From Sphingobium quisquiliarum P25 (lineage in GTDB: Bacteria; Pseudomonadota; Alphaproteobacteria; Sphingomonadales; Sphingomonadaceae), in the NCBI RefSeq assembly GCF_000445065.1, contig NZ_ATHO01000147.1, positions 1-49,678 on the forward strand: a stretch of DNA of 49,678 nucleotides. The letters are read 5' to 3'. The position numbers were made by a program, and so were the translations under genes. Shown piece after piece: positions 36,287-45,117 of the stretch. Positions within the stretch are counted from its first letter, which is position 1; each line of letters begins with the position of its first letter. Below the pieces are notes generated by a model. It did no database searches. It was not told the DNA's origin and was given only the letters and a program-made list of their open reading frames with translations.

Positions 36287-37402
36287 GTGGCCTATCAGAA
36301 CAGCGTGTCTTTCCTGTCCCAAGCCCGCGCATGGCTTGCCGCCGCGATGGCGCTGCTCGGATGCGCTTTGCTGACGGCGTGCGGGGGATCGGGCGAAGCG
36401 GCTGGCGGCGGCGAGGTCAAGACGGTCACCATCGCCTCCATCGCTTATCCCTATCAGGGCAAGCAGGTGTATAATGGCGTTAACGGCGTGGTGATCGAAC
36501 AGGGCTGGCTGAAGGAGCAATTGGCCAAGAAGGGCGTCGATCTGGTCTTCACTCCCGTATCGACGGCGGTAGGCGGGCCGCTCATCAACGAAGGCTTTTC
36601 CGGCAAGCGGATCGACTTCGCTTCCTATGGCGACTTCCCCGCCGTGATCGCCGTTGCTGGCGGCGTGCCGCTGAAGATCGTCGCGCCAGTCGGGCAAGGC
36701 CAGGATGTTTACATCGTCGTGCGCAAGGGCCTTGCCGCCAGGAGCATCGCCGACCTCAAGGGCAAGCGGATCGCGCTGCATCGCGGGCGGCCATGGGAGT
36801 TGCCCTTTTCCAAGCTGGTCGACAGCAGCGGCCTTAAGCTGAGCGACTTCAAGATCGTCAACATCAACCCGTCCGCCACTCCGGCTGCATTGCAGTCGGG
36901 CAGCGTCGATGCGGCCGTGCTGCTGTCGGACGGACTGCTGGTCGAGCAGAAGGGTATCGGCCGGGTGATCTGGTCGACCAAGCAGGCCTCCGCCGACTGG
37001 AAGATGCGCGCGGAGCTGTTCGGCCGGGCCGATTTCGTCGATGCGCATCCCGATCTGACCCAATTGGTGGTGGAAGCCTTCGTTCGCGCCGCCGCCTGGG
37101 CGTCGGATGAGGCGAACAAGGCCGAAGTGATCCGCCGGGCGGCGCGCGGCGCTTTGCCAGAGGACATCGTGGCGAAGGATTATGCCGAGTCCGGCATTGC
37201 CTGGCGCGAGCGTTTCTCGCCCATATTCGGGCCGGCGGTGCGAGAGCATTACCGGTCGGTCGCCGATTATGCGCTGGAGCGGGGCCTGATCCGCAAGAAG
37301 GTCGATACCGGCGCTCTGCTGGACGAGCGCTTCGTCGACAAGGCGCTGAAGGACCTGAAACTGGAGCAGTTCTGGGCGCGCGAAGGCGGAGCGCGGAAAT
37401 GA
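36287..37402 (+). CDS. Sulfonate/aliphatic-sulfur ABC substrate-binding lipoprotein (SsuA-like)
   Basis: This protein of 371 residues starts at GTG 36287, nine bases after GGAG and downstream of the predicted sigma-54 start; an ATG at 36260 is in frame but would leave almost no leader. A lipoprotein signal ends in the lipobox LLTAC (Cys33). The mature part has the NMT1/SsuA fold: VTIASIAYPYQGKQVY, FVDAHPDLTQLVVEAFVRAA and the ligand-pocket strand IVVRKGLAARSIADLKGKRI. Unlike the three DszB-like proteins it is exported and heads the ABC genes, so it is the genuine binding protein. It overlaps the first permease by ATGA. Confidence 0.9.
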   Translation: MAYQNSVSFLSQARAWLAAAMALLGCALLTACGGSGEAAGGGEVKTVTIASIAYPYQGKQVYNGVNGVVIEQGWLKEQLAKKGVDLVFTPVSTAVGGPLINEGFSGKRIDFASYGDFPAVIAVAGGVPLKIVAPVGQGQDVYIVVRKGLAARSIADLKGKRIALHRGRPWELPFSKLVDSSGLKLSDFKIVNINPSATPAALQSGSVDAAVLLSDGLLVEQKGIGRVIWSTKQASADWKMRAELFGRADFVDAHPDLTQLVVEAFVRAAAWASDEANKAEVIRRAARGALPEDIVAKDYAESGIAWRERFSPIFGPAVREHYRSVADYALERGLIRKKVDTGALLDERFVDKALKDLKLEQFWAREGGARK

Positions 37403-38193
37403 TGGCGGGGCGGCATTTTCCTTCCGGGGCTTCCGTCCCGCGGCTGCGCAACCTGCCTGTTGGCGCTTTCGCCGCGCCGGTCCTGCTCCTTGGCGCATGG
37501 CAGCTTGCCTGCCTGACCGGACTGTTTCCGCAGCAGGTGCTGGTGCCCCCCAGCGGCGTCGCCAAGGCGCTTGCCGATATGGCCGGGTCCGGGGAGTTGC
37601 AGCGGCATGTGGGAGACAGCCTGCACCGGCTGCTGGTGGGCTTCGCGATCGGCGCCGTGTCGGGCATGATCTTCGGCGCGGCGCTGGCGCTGTCGCGCCT
37701 GCTGGATGCCGCTCTGTCGCCCCTGTTCCTGACGCTTTGGCAAGTGCCCGTCATCGCCTTCGTGCCGCTGATGGTCATGTTCCTTGGCATTGACGAGCCT
37801 TTCAAGATCGCGGTGGTGGCGATCGCGGCTTTCTTCCCCATGGCGCTTGCGACGTTCGACGGCATCCGGGGCGTGCCGCGCAACTGGTTCGACGTGGCGA
37901 AAATCTACCGGCTCCGCCTGCATCAGCTGGTCCGCCGCATATTGCTGCCCGCGACGGTGCCCGCCGTGCTGACCGGCCTGCGCATTTCCCTGACGCGCGC
38001 CTGGGTCGTGCTGGTCGCGGCCGAACTGCTCGCGGCGGACAGCGGGATCGGCCAGATGATGGAGATGGGGCGGCAATTATTCCAGATCGATGTGGTGCTG
38101 GCGGGCGTGGTCGTCAGCGGCCTGATCGGCTTCCTGCTCGATCGCGGCGCGCGATGGGTCGAAAGCCGCGCCACGCGCTGGAGGGCGGCATGA
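37399..38193 (+). CDS. ABC transporter permease 1 (SsuC-like)
   Basis: This 264-aa inner-membrane permease has about six helices. Its conserved cytoplasmic loop, near residues 155-185, reads GIRGVPRNWFDVAKIYRLRL followed by the coupling segment RRILLPATVPAVLTGLRI; this is the EAA motif region of the SsuC/TauC family. It overlaps the binding-protein gene before it and the second permease after it by four bases each. With permease 2 it likely forms a heterodimeric channel, whereas SsuC and TauC normally work as homodimers. Confidence 0.92.
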   Translation: MMAGRHFPSGASVPRLRNLPVGAFAAPVLLLGAWQLACLTGLFPQQVLVPPSGVAKALADMAGSGELQRHVGDSLHRLLVGFAIGAVSGMIFGAALALSRLLDAALSPLFLTLWQVPVIAFVPLMVMFLGIDEPFKIAVVAIAAFFPMALATFDGIRGVPRNWFDVAKIYRLRLHQLVRRILLPATVPAVLTGLRISLTRAWVVLVAAELLAADSGIGQMMEMGRQLFQIDVVLAGVVVSGLIGFLLDRGARWVESRATRWRAA

Positions 38194-38960
38194 AGCATCA
38201 ACTGACCCGCTGGCCCGTCCGCCTCGGCATCGGCCTGATCGTGCCGCTGTTCCTCTTCCTCTGGTGGCAGTGGCAGGGGAGCGCCCATCCTTCGGCCTTC
38301 GCGCCCCCCGCCGCAGTGGCGTCGGCGCTGGCGGAACTGTTGCGCAACGGCGGACTGCTGCGCGATACGCTGGCGACGCTTGAGCGTGCCTTCACCGGCC
38401 TTGCCATAGGCGCGCCGCTGGGCGTGGCCGCCGGGATCGCCATGGGCATATGGAAGCCGGTCGACCGGCTGCTGGGGCCGCTGCTGCATGCGCTGCGGCA
38501 GGTGCCGATGATCGGCTGGCTGCCCCTCATCGGCCTGTGGTTCGGCGTGGGCGAGGGGACGGAACTGATCGTGGTCAGCATGTCCGCCTTCTTCCCCTCC
38601 ATGCTCAACAGCCATGCCGGTGTCGCGCAGGTGGAGCGCCGCTATCTGGAAGTCGGCGGCATTTACCGCTTTTCGACGTTTCAGCGCATCCGCTTCATTC
38701 TGCTGCCCGCCGCCATGCCGCTGGTGATGACCGGCCTTACCCAGGCGCTGGCCTTTGCCTGGATTTCCACCATCGGCACGGAATTGCTGACGGGCGCGGG
38801 TGCGGGCCTGGGCGTCGCCATGCAGGCCGCGCAGGTTCAGCAGCGGCTCGACATCATGCTGGTGGTGATCAGCGTCACCGCCATCCTCGGCTTCATCATC
38901 AACCAGCTGTTCCGCAGCCTGCGCCAGTCCCTGCTGCGCTGGCAACCAGCCCAATCATGA
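38190..38960 (+). CDS. ABC transporter permease 2 (SsuC-like)
   Basis: This 256-aa permease starts at ATG 38190, overlapping the previous stop. It has the same layout as permease 1 but is clearly diverged: its EAA loop is QVERRYLEVGGIYRFSTFQR followed by RFILLPAAMPLVMTGLTQ. Six helices are predicted, the first being RLGIGLIVPLFLFLWWQWQG. Two adjacent but different permeases imply either a heterodimer or two substrate classes served by one ATPase. Confidence 0.92.
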   Translation: MKHQLTRWPVRLGIGLIVPLFLFLWWQWQGSAHPSAFAPPAAVASALAELLRNGGLLRDTLATLERAFTGLAIGAPLGVAAGIAMGIWKPVDRLLGPLLHALRQVPMIGWLPLIGLWFGVGEGTELIVVSMSAFFPSMLNSHAGVAQVERRYLEVGGIYRFSTFQRIRFILLPAAMPLVMTGLTQALAFAWISTIGTELLTGAGAGLGVAMQAAQVQQRLDIMLVVISVTAILGFIINQLFRSLRQSLLRWQPAQS

Positions 38961-38974
38961 CACGGAGTAACGGC

Positions 38975-39829
38975 ATGAGCCTTCACCCCCAAGCCCGAAA
39001 CGAGCATGCACCCGCGAGCATCAGCCGGGGCGCGCTGACGGTTGGCGGGCTGCACAAGAGTTTCGATATCGGCGGCGCGCCGCGCAAGATACTCGACAAC
39101 ATCAATCTGGATGTCCGTCCGGGCGAGTTCGTCAGCATCGTCGGCGCGTCGGGCTGCGGCAAATCGACCTTGCTGCGGCTGATCGCCGGGCTCGACACCG
39201 ATTATAGCGGCGAGTTGCGGCTGGATGGGGAGCGGATCGCCACGACCAGCCTGGACCGGGGCATCGTGTTCCAGGATCATCGCCTGTTCCCGTGGATGAC
39301 GCTGGAGCAGAATGTCGAACTCGCCCTGCTCAACACCGGCACGCCCAAGGCGCGCCGCGCGCAGATCGCCGCCGATCACATTGCGCTGGTAAACCTCAAG
39401 GGGTTCGAGAAGGCCTATCCCCACCAGCTTTCCGGCGGCATGGCTCAGCGCGCCGCCATCGCCCGCGCGCTGGTGACGGAACCCAAGCTGCTGTTGCTGG
39501 ACGAGCCGCTGGGCGCGCTCGATGCGCTCACCCGTGTTCACGTCCAGAATGAATTGCAGCGGATATGGATGGCGCAGCGATCGACGATGGTTATGGTGAC
39601 GCATGATGTGGAGGAAGCGCTGTATCTGGGCGACCGCGTGATCGTGATGTCGCCCAATCCCGGCCGCATCCGCCGGATAGTGGAAGTCGATCTTCCCCAT
39701 CCGCGCGACCGGCGCGCGCCGTTGCTTCACCGGTTGAAGGATGAGATCCTGGCCGAACTCACATCCGGCGCGGATGCAGCAGAAAGCGCCGGCAACCTTG
39801 TCCATTTGCCCAGCAGAGAGGCCCGCTGA
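38975..39829 (+). CDS. ABC transporter ATPase (SsuB/TauB-like)
   Basis: This 284-aa cytoplasmic ATPase energises the adjacent permeases. Walker A is GASGCGKST, the Q-loop lies in GIVFQDHRLFPW, the signature is LSGGMAQRAAIARAL, Walker B is LLLLDEPLGALD and the switch region is VTHDVEEALYLGD. LFPWMTLEQNV is typical of the nitrate/sulfonate/taurine group. I chose the ATG at 38975, seven bases after GGAG; an ATG at 38957 overlapping the permease stop is the alternative. The stop overlaps the nitroreductase start. Confidence 0.94.
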   Translation: MSLHPQARNEHAPASISRGALTVGGLHKSFDIGGAPRKILDNINLDVRPGEFVSIVGASGCGKSTLLRLIAGLDTDYSGELRLDGERIATTSLDRGIVFQDHRLFPWMTLEQNVELALLNTGTPKARRAQIAADHIALVNLKGFEKAYPHQLSGGMAQRAAIARALVTEPKLLLLDEPLGALDALTRVHVQNELQRIWMAQRSTMVMVTHDVEEALYLGDRVIVMSPNPGRIRRIVEVDLPHPRDRRAPLLHRLKDEILAELTSGADAAESAGNLVHLPSREAR

Positions 39830-40437
39830 TGAGCCGTATAGCCGATTTCCCCATCGATCCCCTCTTCACCAACCGCTGGTCGCCGCGCAGCTTCACCGGC
39901 GAAGCCGTGCCCGACGCCGTTCTCCACACCGCTTTCGAGGCTGCGCGCTGGGCGCCGTCCGCAATGAACGCGCAGCCGTGGCGGTTTCTGGTCGCCCGGC
40001 CGGGAGAGGAACTGTGGGAAACCTATGTCGGCCTGCTGGTGCCGCGCAACCAGCTATGGGCGGCCAAGGCGTCGGCGCTGATCATCATTCTGTCGGCAAG
40101 GGATCTGGATTATCGCGGCGAGCGCGCGCCGAACCCCTCCCACAGTTTCGACGCGGGCGCGGCCTGGGCCAATTTCGCGCATCAGGCGCTGCTGCTGGGC
40201 TGGCATACGCATGGCATTGGCGGCTTCGACAAGGGCGCCGCGCGCGAGCGGCTGAACATCCCCGAGGATTTCGCGGTCGAAGCGATCATCGCGCTGGGGC
40301 GCAGGGGCGATCTTGAAGGGCTGGACCCGCAGTTCCACGGCGCAGAAACGCCGAACGGCCGCCGTCCGCTCAGCGAAAGCGTGTTTGCCGGGACGCTCGA
40401 TAACCCGGCCTTCCCGCAGGAAAGGGATGCGGCATGA
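39829..40437 (+). CDS. Nitroreductase-family FMN oxidoreductase
   Basis: This 202-aa protein has the nitroreductase flavin-binding pattern: RWSPRSFTGEAV near residues 16-27, AARWAPSAMNAQPWRF near 43-58, and a C-terminal AIIALGRRGD segment. Members reduce FMN-bound substrates with NAD(P)H. The operon holds two FMNH2-dependent monooxygenases and no SsuE- or DszD-type flavin reductase, so this protein may supply reduced flavin; that is inference. The start overlaps the ATPase stop (TGATG), and the end overlaps the next gene by ATGA. Confidence 0.87.
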   Translation: MSRIADFPIDPLFTNRWSPRSFTGEAVPDAVLHTAFEAARWAPSAMNAQPWRFLVARPGEELWETYVGLLVPRNQLWAAKASALIIILSARDLDYRGERAPNPSHSFDAGAAWANFAHQALLLGWHTHGIGGFDKGAARERLNIPEDFAVEAIIALGRRGDLEGLDPQFHGAETPNGRRPLSESVFAGTLDNPAFPQERDAA

Positions 40438-41390
40438 CGCTCTCTGTCCATTGGCGGCTCGATCCTGCCGCCGAACCGCGAAGGTCCGAACCGGGCGCGT
40501 GGCAACGCCTGCCCGCGCTGGCGCGTGACCGCCGCGTCAGCACACAGAACCGCTTCGATTATTTTCTGCAAGTGGCGCAAGCGGCGGCGCAGACCGCCTT
40601 TGACGGGCTGTTCGTGCGTCACAGGATCGAGGCCGACGAAAGCCGCATCATCGCCGCCATCATCGCGCGCGCGGTGCCGCACATTCATGTCGTGCCGGAA
40701 TTTCCCGCTTCGGTGGGATCGGCCGTCTATGCGGCCAAGCAGGCCACGACTTTCCAGCGCGCGGCCCATGATCGCCTCGGCTGGGCCATCGCGCCCGATG
40801 CGGAGCCGGCGGGCCGTGAGGCGCAGGCGGACTTCGTCAGCGACGGCGATCTCGCGCAGAGGCTGGACGAGTTTCTGACGGTCGCGCGCGGCGTGCACCG
40901 GGAACGGCCCTTCAGCTTCAAGGGCAGCTATTTCGAGGTTGAGAATGGCGGCTTCGATGCGCCGCTCAACCGCGCATCCTTCCCGCGCGTCTATTTGCAG
41001 GGCAGCGGCGATGCGGCGCTGGCGCTTTCGGGCCGCCATGCGGATATGCATCTCTTCGCCCCCGCCAGCACAGAGGCGCTGGCGAAGGACATCGCCCGGC
41101 TCAACGCACTGGCGGACGGCCGGAGCGTCGCCGCTGGTCTTATCCAGCCGCTGCTGGTGCGGGACGAGAGACAGACCGCGGAGCGTGACGCGCGGGACCG
41201 CCCGCTTGCGCCGGGGACGCTGGTCGCCAGCTATGACGAGGCCGCTGAGATTCTTGCCGGTTTCGCGGCCATCGGAATCACCGAACTGGTGCTGGAAGCT
41301 ACGCCCACGCTGGAGGAAGCCTACCGCATCGGCCAGCATCTTCTGCCTCGCCTGCGCGCGCTGACCAGCGCCGCGCGGCAGGCCGCCTGA
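40434..41390 (+). CDS. Luciferase-like (LLM) flavin-dependent monooxygenase
   Basis: This 318-aa protein is shorter than SsuD (about 380 residues) but has the bacterial luciferase TIM-barrel pattern: AAQTAFDGLFVRHRIEADES, FLTVARGVHRERPFSFKGSY, and RVYLQGSGDAALALSGRHAD. The last third ITELVLEATPTLEEAYRIGQ mirrors the SsuD C-terminus. The N-terminal barrel strands are diverged, so the substrate may differ from that of the SsuD-like neighbour. It lies between the nitroreductase, which it overlaps, and the SsuD-like gene, 11 bases downstream. Confidence 0.85.
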   Translation: MTLSVHWRLDPAAEPRRSEPGAWQRLPALARDRRVSTQNRFDYFLQVAQAAAQTAFDGLFVRHRIEADESRIIAAIIARAVPHIHVVPEFPASVGSAVYAAKQATTFQRAAHDRLGWAIAPDAEPAGREAQADFVSDGDLAQRLDEFLTVARGVHRERPFSFKGSYFEVENGGFDAPLNRASFPRVYLQGSGDAALALSGRHADMHLFAPASTEALAKDIARLNALADGRSVAAGLIQPLLVRDERQTAERDARDRPLAPGTLVASYDEAAEILAGFAAIGITELVLEATPTLEEAYRIGQHLLPRLRALTSAARQAA

Positions 41391-41401
41391 GGAGACAGTC
41401 C

Positions 41402-42559
41402 ATGTCCATCGACTTTTACTGGCGGTTGCCGACCCATGGCTGCCACAACAGCATCCAGACCAGCGGTTATGAGCGGGGCGACTGGTCGCCGCTGCGGCCC
41501 GGCAACATCGCGCCGGGCCGGGACCGCGACGGAGAAGTTGATGGCTTCACCTATATCGATCATCTGGCGGCCATCGCCCAGGCGGCGGAAGCTGTGGGCT
41601 TTCAGGGCGGGCTGATCCCGTCCTTTCCCAACACCGACGATCCCTGGGTGATCTCCTCCCTGCTCGCGCGCGAGACCAAGAGTTTCCGTTTCATGATCGC
41701 GTTCCAGCCGGGCTTCGGCAATCCGGTTCATACCGCGCGCATGGCCGCCAGCCTTCAACGCGCGACGGGCGGGAGGCTGTTGTTCAACATCATCACCGGC
41801 GGGGGTGGTCCGGCGCAGCTCTGGTGGGGCGACAGCTTCGCCCATGACGACCGCTATGGGCGGACGAGCGAATTTCTGGACATCTTCAAGGGCGTCTGGA
41901 ACGCTTCGGACTTCTCCTATGATGGAGCCTTCTACCAGTTGCGATCGGGCGGCCTCGCGCCAGCGTTGCGGGGGGAGGAGTTCCCCGAAATCTGGTTCTC
42001 CGGCTCGTCCGACGCCGCGCTCCAGACCGCTGCGCGTCATGCGGATTATTATCTGTCCTGGCTGGAGCCGTTCGACCAGCTGGGCGAGAAGTTCGCGCGC
42101 GTCAAGGAACGCACGGCGGCTTTGGGCGGCGAGCAGAAATGCGCGGTCCGCGTCGACCTGGTCGCCCGCGCCACCGAGGAAGAAGCCTGGGCCGATATCG
42201 AAAAGGGCTTTTCCAATGTCAGCGAGGAGGCGCGCCAGCGCTGGGGCGGGCAGGGGAGCGATTCCGTGGGCGCGGCGCGTCAGGCCGCGCTCCGCCCTGC
42301 CGACGCGCGCCGTTATGACGACCTGATCGTCGCGCCCAATTTGTGGGGCGGCTTCAGCCTGCTGCGCGGCGGGCCTGCGCTGGGCATCGTGGGCAGCTAT
42401 GAACAATGCGCGGCGCGGCTGGATGACCTGATCGCGCGCGGTACGGATGCCTTCATCCTGGCTGGCACTCCGCATCTGGAGGAAGCCTATCGCGTCGGCG
42501 AAGAGGTGCTGCCGCTGCTTGGCCGTCAGGCTTCTGCATTGCCGGTTGCTGCTGAGTGA
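41402..42559 (+). CDS. SsuD-like FMNH2-dependent sulfonate monooxygenase with altered active site
   Basis: This 385-aa protein matches E. coli SsuD in length and in FYWRLPTHGC, TARMAASLQRATGGRLLFNI, WFSGSSDAAL, PNLWGGFSLLRGG and PHLEEAYRVGEEVLPLL. SsuD splits alkanesulfonates to aldehyde and sulfite using FMNH2 and O2. By eye, SsuD Cys54 (RSCEDAW) aligns with Thr78 (PNTDDPW), and His228 (RLHVIVR) with Asp252 (RVDLVAR), while Arg226 is kept as Arg250. It may therefore act on a different sulfonate or sulfone. It is the last gene of the operon; a clear terminator follows at 42625. Confidence 0.92.
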   Translation: MSIDFYWRLPTHGCHNSIQTSGYERGDWSPLRPGNIAPGRDRDGEVDGFTYIDHLAAIAQAAEAVGFQGGLIPSFPNTDDPWVISSLLARETKSFRFMIAFQPGFGNPVHTARMAASLQRATGGRLLFNIITGGGGPAQLWWGDSFAHDDRYGRTSEFLDIFKGVWNASDFSYDGAFYQLRSGGLAPALRGEEFPEIWFSGSSDAALQTAARHADYYLSWLEPFDQLGEKFARVKERTAALGGEQKCAVRVDLVARATEEEAWADIEKGFSNVSEEARQRWGGQGSDSVGAARQAALRPADARRYDDLIVAPNLWGGFSLLRGGPALGIVGSYEQCAARLDDLIARGTDAFILAGTPHLEEAYRVGEEVLPLLGRQASALPVAAE

Positions 42560-42624
42560 ACTATTAAATTGATCGAACCGATTATTCTTGCCAGTTATCG
42601 CGTAACATATTGAAATATAATGGA

Positions 42625-42661
42625 AATAGGCGCTGGAGGGCTCCCGGCGCCTATTCTTTTT
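42625..42661. terminator. Intrinsic terminator at the end of the plus-strand organosulfur operon
   Basis: AATAGGCGC (42625-42633) and GCGCCTATT (42647-42655) form a perfect 9-bp stem, followed by a C and five T on the plus strand. The left flank is A-rich, so it can work for the convergent TonB receptor gene as well. Confidence 0.87.
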
Positions 42662-42695
42662 GCGTTGGGCCGGGGATCGCCCGGCCCCTTCCACG

Positions 42696-45059
42696 TCAGA
42701 AGCGGAAAAGCGCGGCCACGCCCAGCGTCTGGGGATCGGCCCAGGCGACGGTGTCGCCTGTCTGGCCAAAGGCCGGGTTCGACGGCTGCACGAAGTTGGC
42801 GCCCGGCAGCGAGTGGTTGAGGTAGCGCACATCGAACAGATTGTTGATGAAGCCGGTGACACTCAAATTCTCACTGGGCGTCGTATAGGTGACGCGCAGG
42901 TTGGTCAGCGTATAGGGCTTCTGCGTCAGATAATAGCGATTGTCCGCATCTTGCGGCGTCACGAAATAATATTGCCGCGACTGGTAGCGGGCATCGGCCG
43001 CCAGTTCGATCGAACCAAGATCGGCCAGCGCGAAACGATAGGAGCCACCGGCATTGAGCGTCACCTTGGGCGAGCGGACGAACTGCGCGCCTGCCAGGTT
43101 CGCGCCGCCGTTCAGCACCTGAAACTTCTGATATTCGGTGTCCAGCAAGCCAAGCGCCGCGTTGAACTTCAGTCCCTGAGCGGGGGCCAGCGTCAGTTCG
43201 AACTCGGCGCCATCGACCTTGGCCTTTTCCGCATTCTGGAGGTAGGACACGGTCGCTCCGCCCACGGCGCCCGGATTGGGGCCGACGACATTCACCTGCA
43301 CGTCCTTGTAATCATAATGGAACGCCGTTGCGTTGAACGTCAACAACCCGTCGAGCCATGTCGATTTATAGCCGATCTCATAGGCGTCGAGCTTTTCGGG
43401 CCGTACGGCCGTTAGCGCGACGGGCAAGGTCGCGGCGGTATTGAAGCCGCCCGACTTCACGCCGTGGGAGAATTTCGCATAGATGAGGTTGTTGGAATCG
43501 ATGTTCCACGATGGTGTCACATCATAGGTGAAGGCGTCCCACGTGCGTTTCAGGTCATTGCCGAAAGTGCCCGGACCGCCGATAGCGCCAGTGTAACTAT
43601 TCCACCACTGTGCATAATTGCTCCACGAAGCGCCAGCAGACGCCCGCCTGTCGAAGTCCAGCGTCTTCGTCTCCCGCGTCCAGCGGCCGCCCAGCGTCAG
43701 CTTGATCGCGTCGGTGAAGCGGAAGGTGGTGCTGCCGAACACCGCGCCGCTTTCGGCCTTGTGCCGGTAGGCCGTTTCGCTGAAGGCTGGCGTGGGCGCC
43801 GTGGGCGTGATCGCCAGCGCTGGCACCGCCGTCTGCGGCAGGGTCGCGGAGAAGGCGTTGGAGCGGATCTTCTCGTTGAAATAAAATGCGCCGATGATCC
43901 AGCTCAGCCGGTCGTTGGCGTTGGAGGCGAGGCGCAGTTCCTGCGTCCACTGGCTGGTCCGCGCCGCCGAATAGCTGCGCGAGATTTCCAGCGGCGTATA
44001 GTCGCCATCGCCTGCGCCGCGCGTCTTGAACCGCTCATAGCCCGCGATCCAGGTCAGCGCAGCGCCGCCCAGATCCAGATCGACATGCAGCGAGCCGCCG
44101 AACTGCTTGTTGCGGCTATATTCTGGCGCGTTGATGCTGACGTCGTTGATATCGGTCGATGGCACATAGCCGTTGCGCACCACGCCGCTGGCGGCGTAGC
44201 TGGCAGTCGTCCAGTAAGTGCCGTCCGTGTCGTAATCGCGATAATGGACGCTCAGCAGCGCCTGAAGATTATCCGTGGGTTTCGCGAGCAGCTGGCCACG
44301 GATCACATTGTCCTTGATCTCGTTCGACTTGCCGCCAGTGTAGAGATTGTCGAAGCGGCCGCCGCGATCGTCGAAGCGGAAGGACAGGCGGGCCGCCAGC
44401 TTGTCATCGATGATTGTCGTGCCGATGCCGCCTTCAGCGATCTTGTTGTCGTAACTGCCATATTCCAGCTTCACATAGCTGTCGTCCTGGCCGTTCAGCG
44501 AGGGACGCTTGGAAATGACGTTGATCGCGCCGCCGGTCGTGTTCTTGCCCCACAGCGTCCCTTGCGGACCGCGAAGGACTTCCACCCGCTCCAGGTCGAA
44601 CAGCGGCAGGCCGGTGGCGCTGGAGTTGCTGATATAGACATCGTCGAGGTAGAAGCCGACCGGACTGGCAAGGTCGAGCTGCTGCTGGCCCGCGCCGACG
44701 CCGCGAATCCACCAGCGCGGGCGGCCATGCTGCTGCGTGCCCGCCGACGCGTTGGGCACATAGTTCAGCACTTCGTTCGCCGACCGGCCAAGGCCGCCCA
44801 CGGTGAACAGGTCCTTGTCGAAAGCGGTGATGGCGACCGGCACATCCTGCAACCGTTCCTCGCGGCGCTGCGCGGTGACGACGATCCCGGAGCCGGAATC
44901 TGCTTCGGCAGTATCAGCCGCATCGGCGGGGATGGCGCTGTCCGCCGCAGCGGCGGCTTCGCTGGCGAGCGCGGCGGGCGCATGGCCAGCCGCGAGCAGG
45001 GCAAGGATGCTGGCCCCAAGGATAGGGTGCGTTCGCGACGAATGGGTCTTTCTGGACAA
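42696..45059 (-). CDS. TonB-dependent outer-membrane receptor, sigma-54-controlled
   Basis: This 787-aa protein starts with TTG at 45059 after GGGGGA and has a signal peptide (ILGASILALLAAGHAPAALA). A TonB-box-like segment SGIVVTAQRREERLQDVPVA, the plug domain (FDLERVEVLRGPQGTLWGKN, then GGAINVISKRP) and a 22-strand barrel ending in the aromatic terminus GVAALFRF follow. Sphingomonads use such receptors for many substrates, not only iron. The gene lies beside the sulfonate operon and has its own perfect -24/-12 promoter (45118-45134), which suggests it imports an organosulfur compound. No siderophore gene is nearby. Confidence 0.95.
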   Translation of the reverse strand: MSRKTHSSRTHPILGASILALLAAGHAPAALASEAAAAADSAIPADAADTAEADSGSGIVVTAQRREERLQDVPVAITAFDKDLFTVGGLGRSANEVLNYVPNASAGTQQHGRPRWWIRGVGAGQQQLDLASPVGFYLDDVYISNSSATGLPLFDLERVEVLRGPQGTLWGKNTTGGAINVISKRPSLNGQDDSYVKLEYGSYDNKIAEGGIGTTIIDDKLAARLSFRFDDRGGRFDNLYTGGKSNEIKDNVIRGQLLAKPTDNLQALLSVHYRDYDTDGTYWTTASYAASGVVRNGYVPSTDINDVSINAPEYSRNKQFGGSLHVDLDLGGAALTWIAGYERFKTRGAGDGDYTPLEISRSYSAARTSQWTQELRLASNANDRLSWIIGAFYFNEKIRSNAFSATLPQTAVPALAITPTAPTPAFSETAYRHKAESGAVFGSTTFRFTDAIKLTLGGRWTRETKTLDFDRRASAGASWSNYAQWWNSYTGAIGGPGTFGNDLKRTWDAFTYDVTPSWNIDSNNLIYAKFSHGVKSGGFNTAATLPVALTAVRPEKLDAYEIGYKSTWLDGLLTFNATAFHYDYKDVQVNVVGPNPGAVGGATVSYLQNAEKAKVDGAEFELTLAPAQGLKFNAALGLLDTEYQKFQVLNGGANLAGAQFVRSPKVTLNAGGSYRFALADLGSIELAADARYQSRQYYFVTPQDADNRYYLTQKPYTLTNLRVTYTTPSENLSVTGFINNLFDVRYLNHSLPGANFVQPSNPAFGQTGDTVAWADPQTLGVAALFRF

Positions 45060-45117
45060 GGAGGTTCCCCCTGATGTTGAAACTTGTCCGCGTTGTGCGG
45101 ATCGGACGGGGGAGCCG

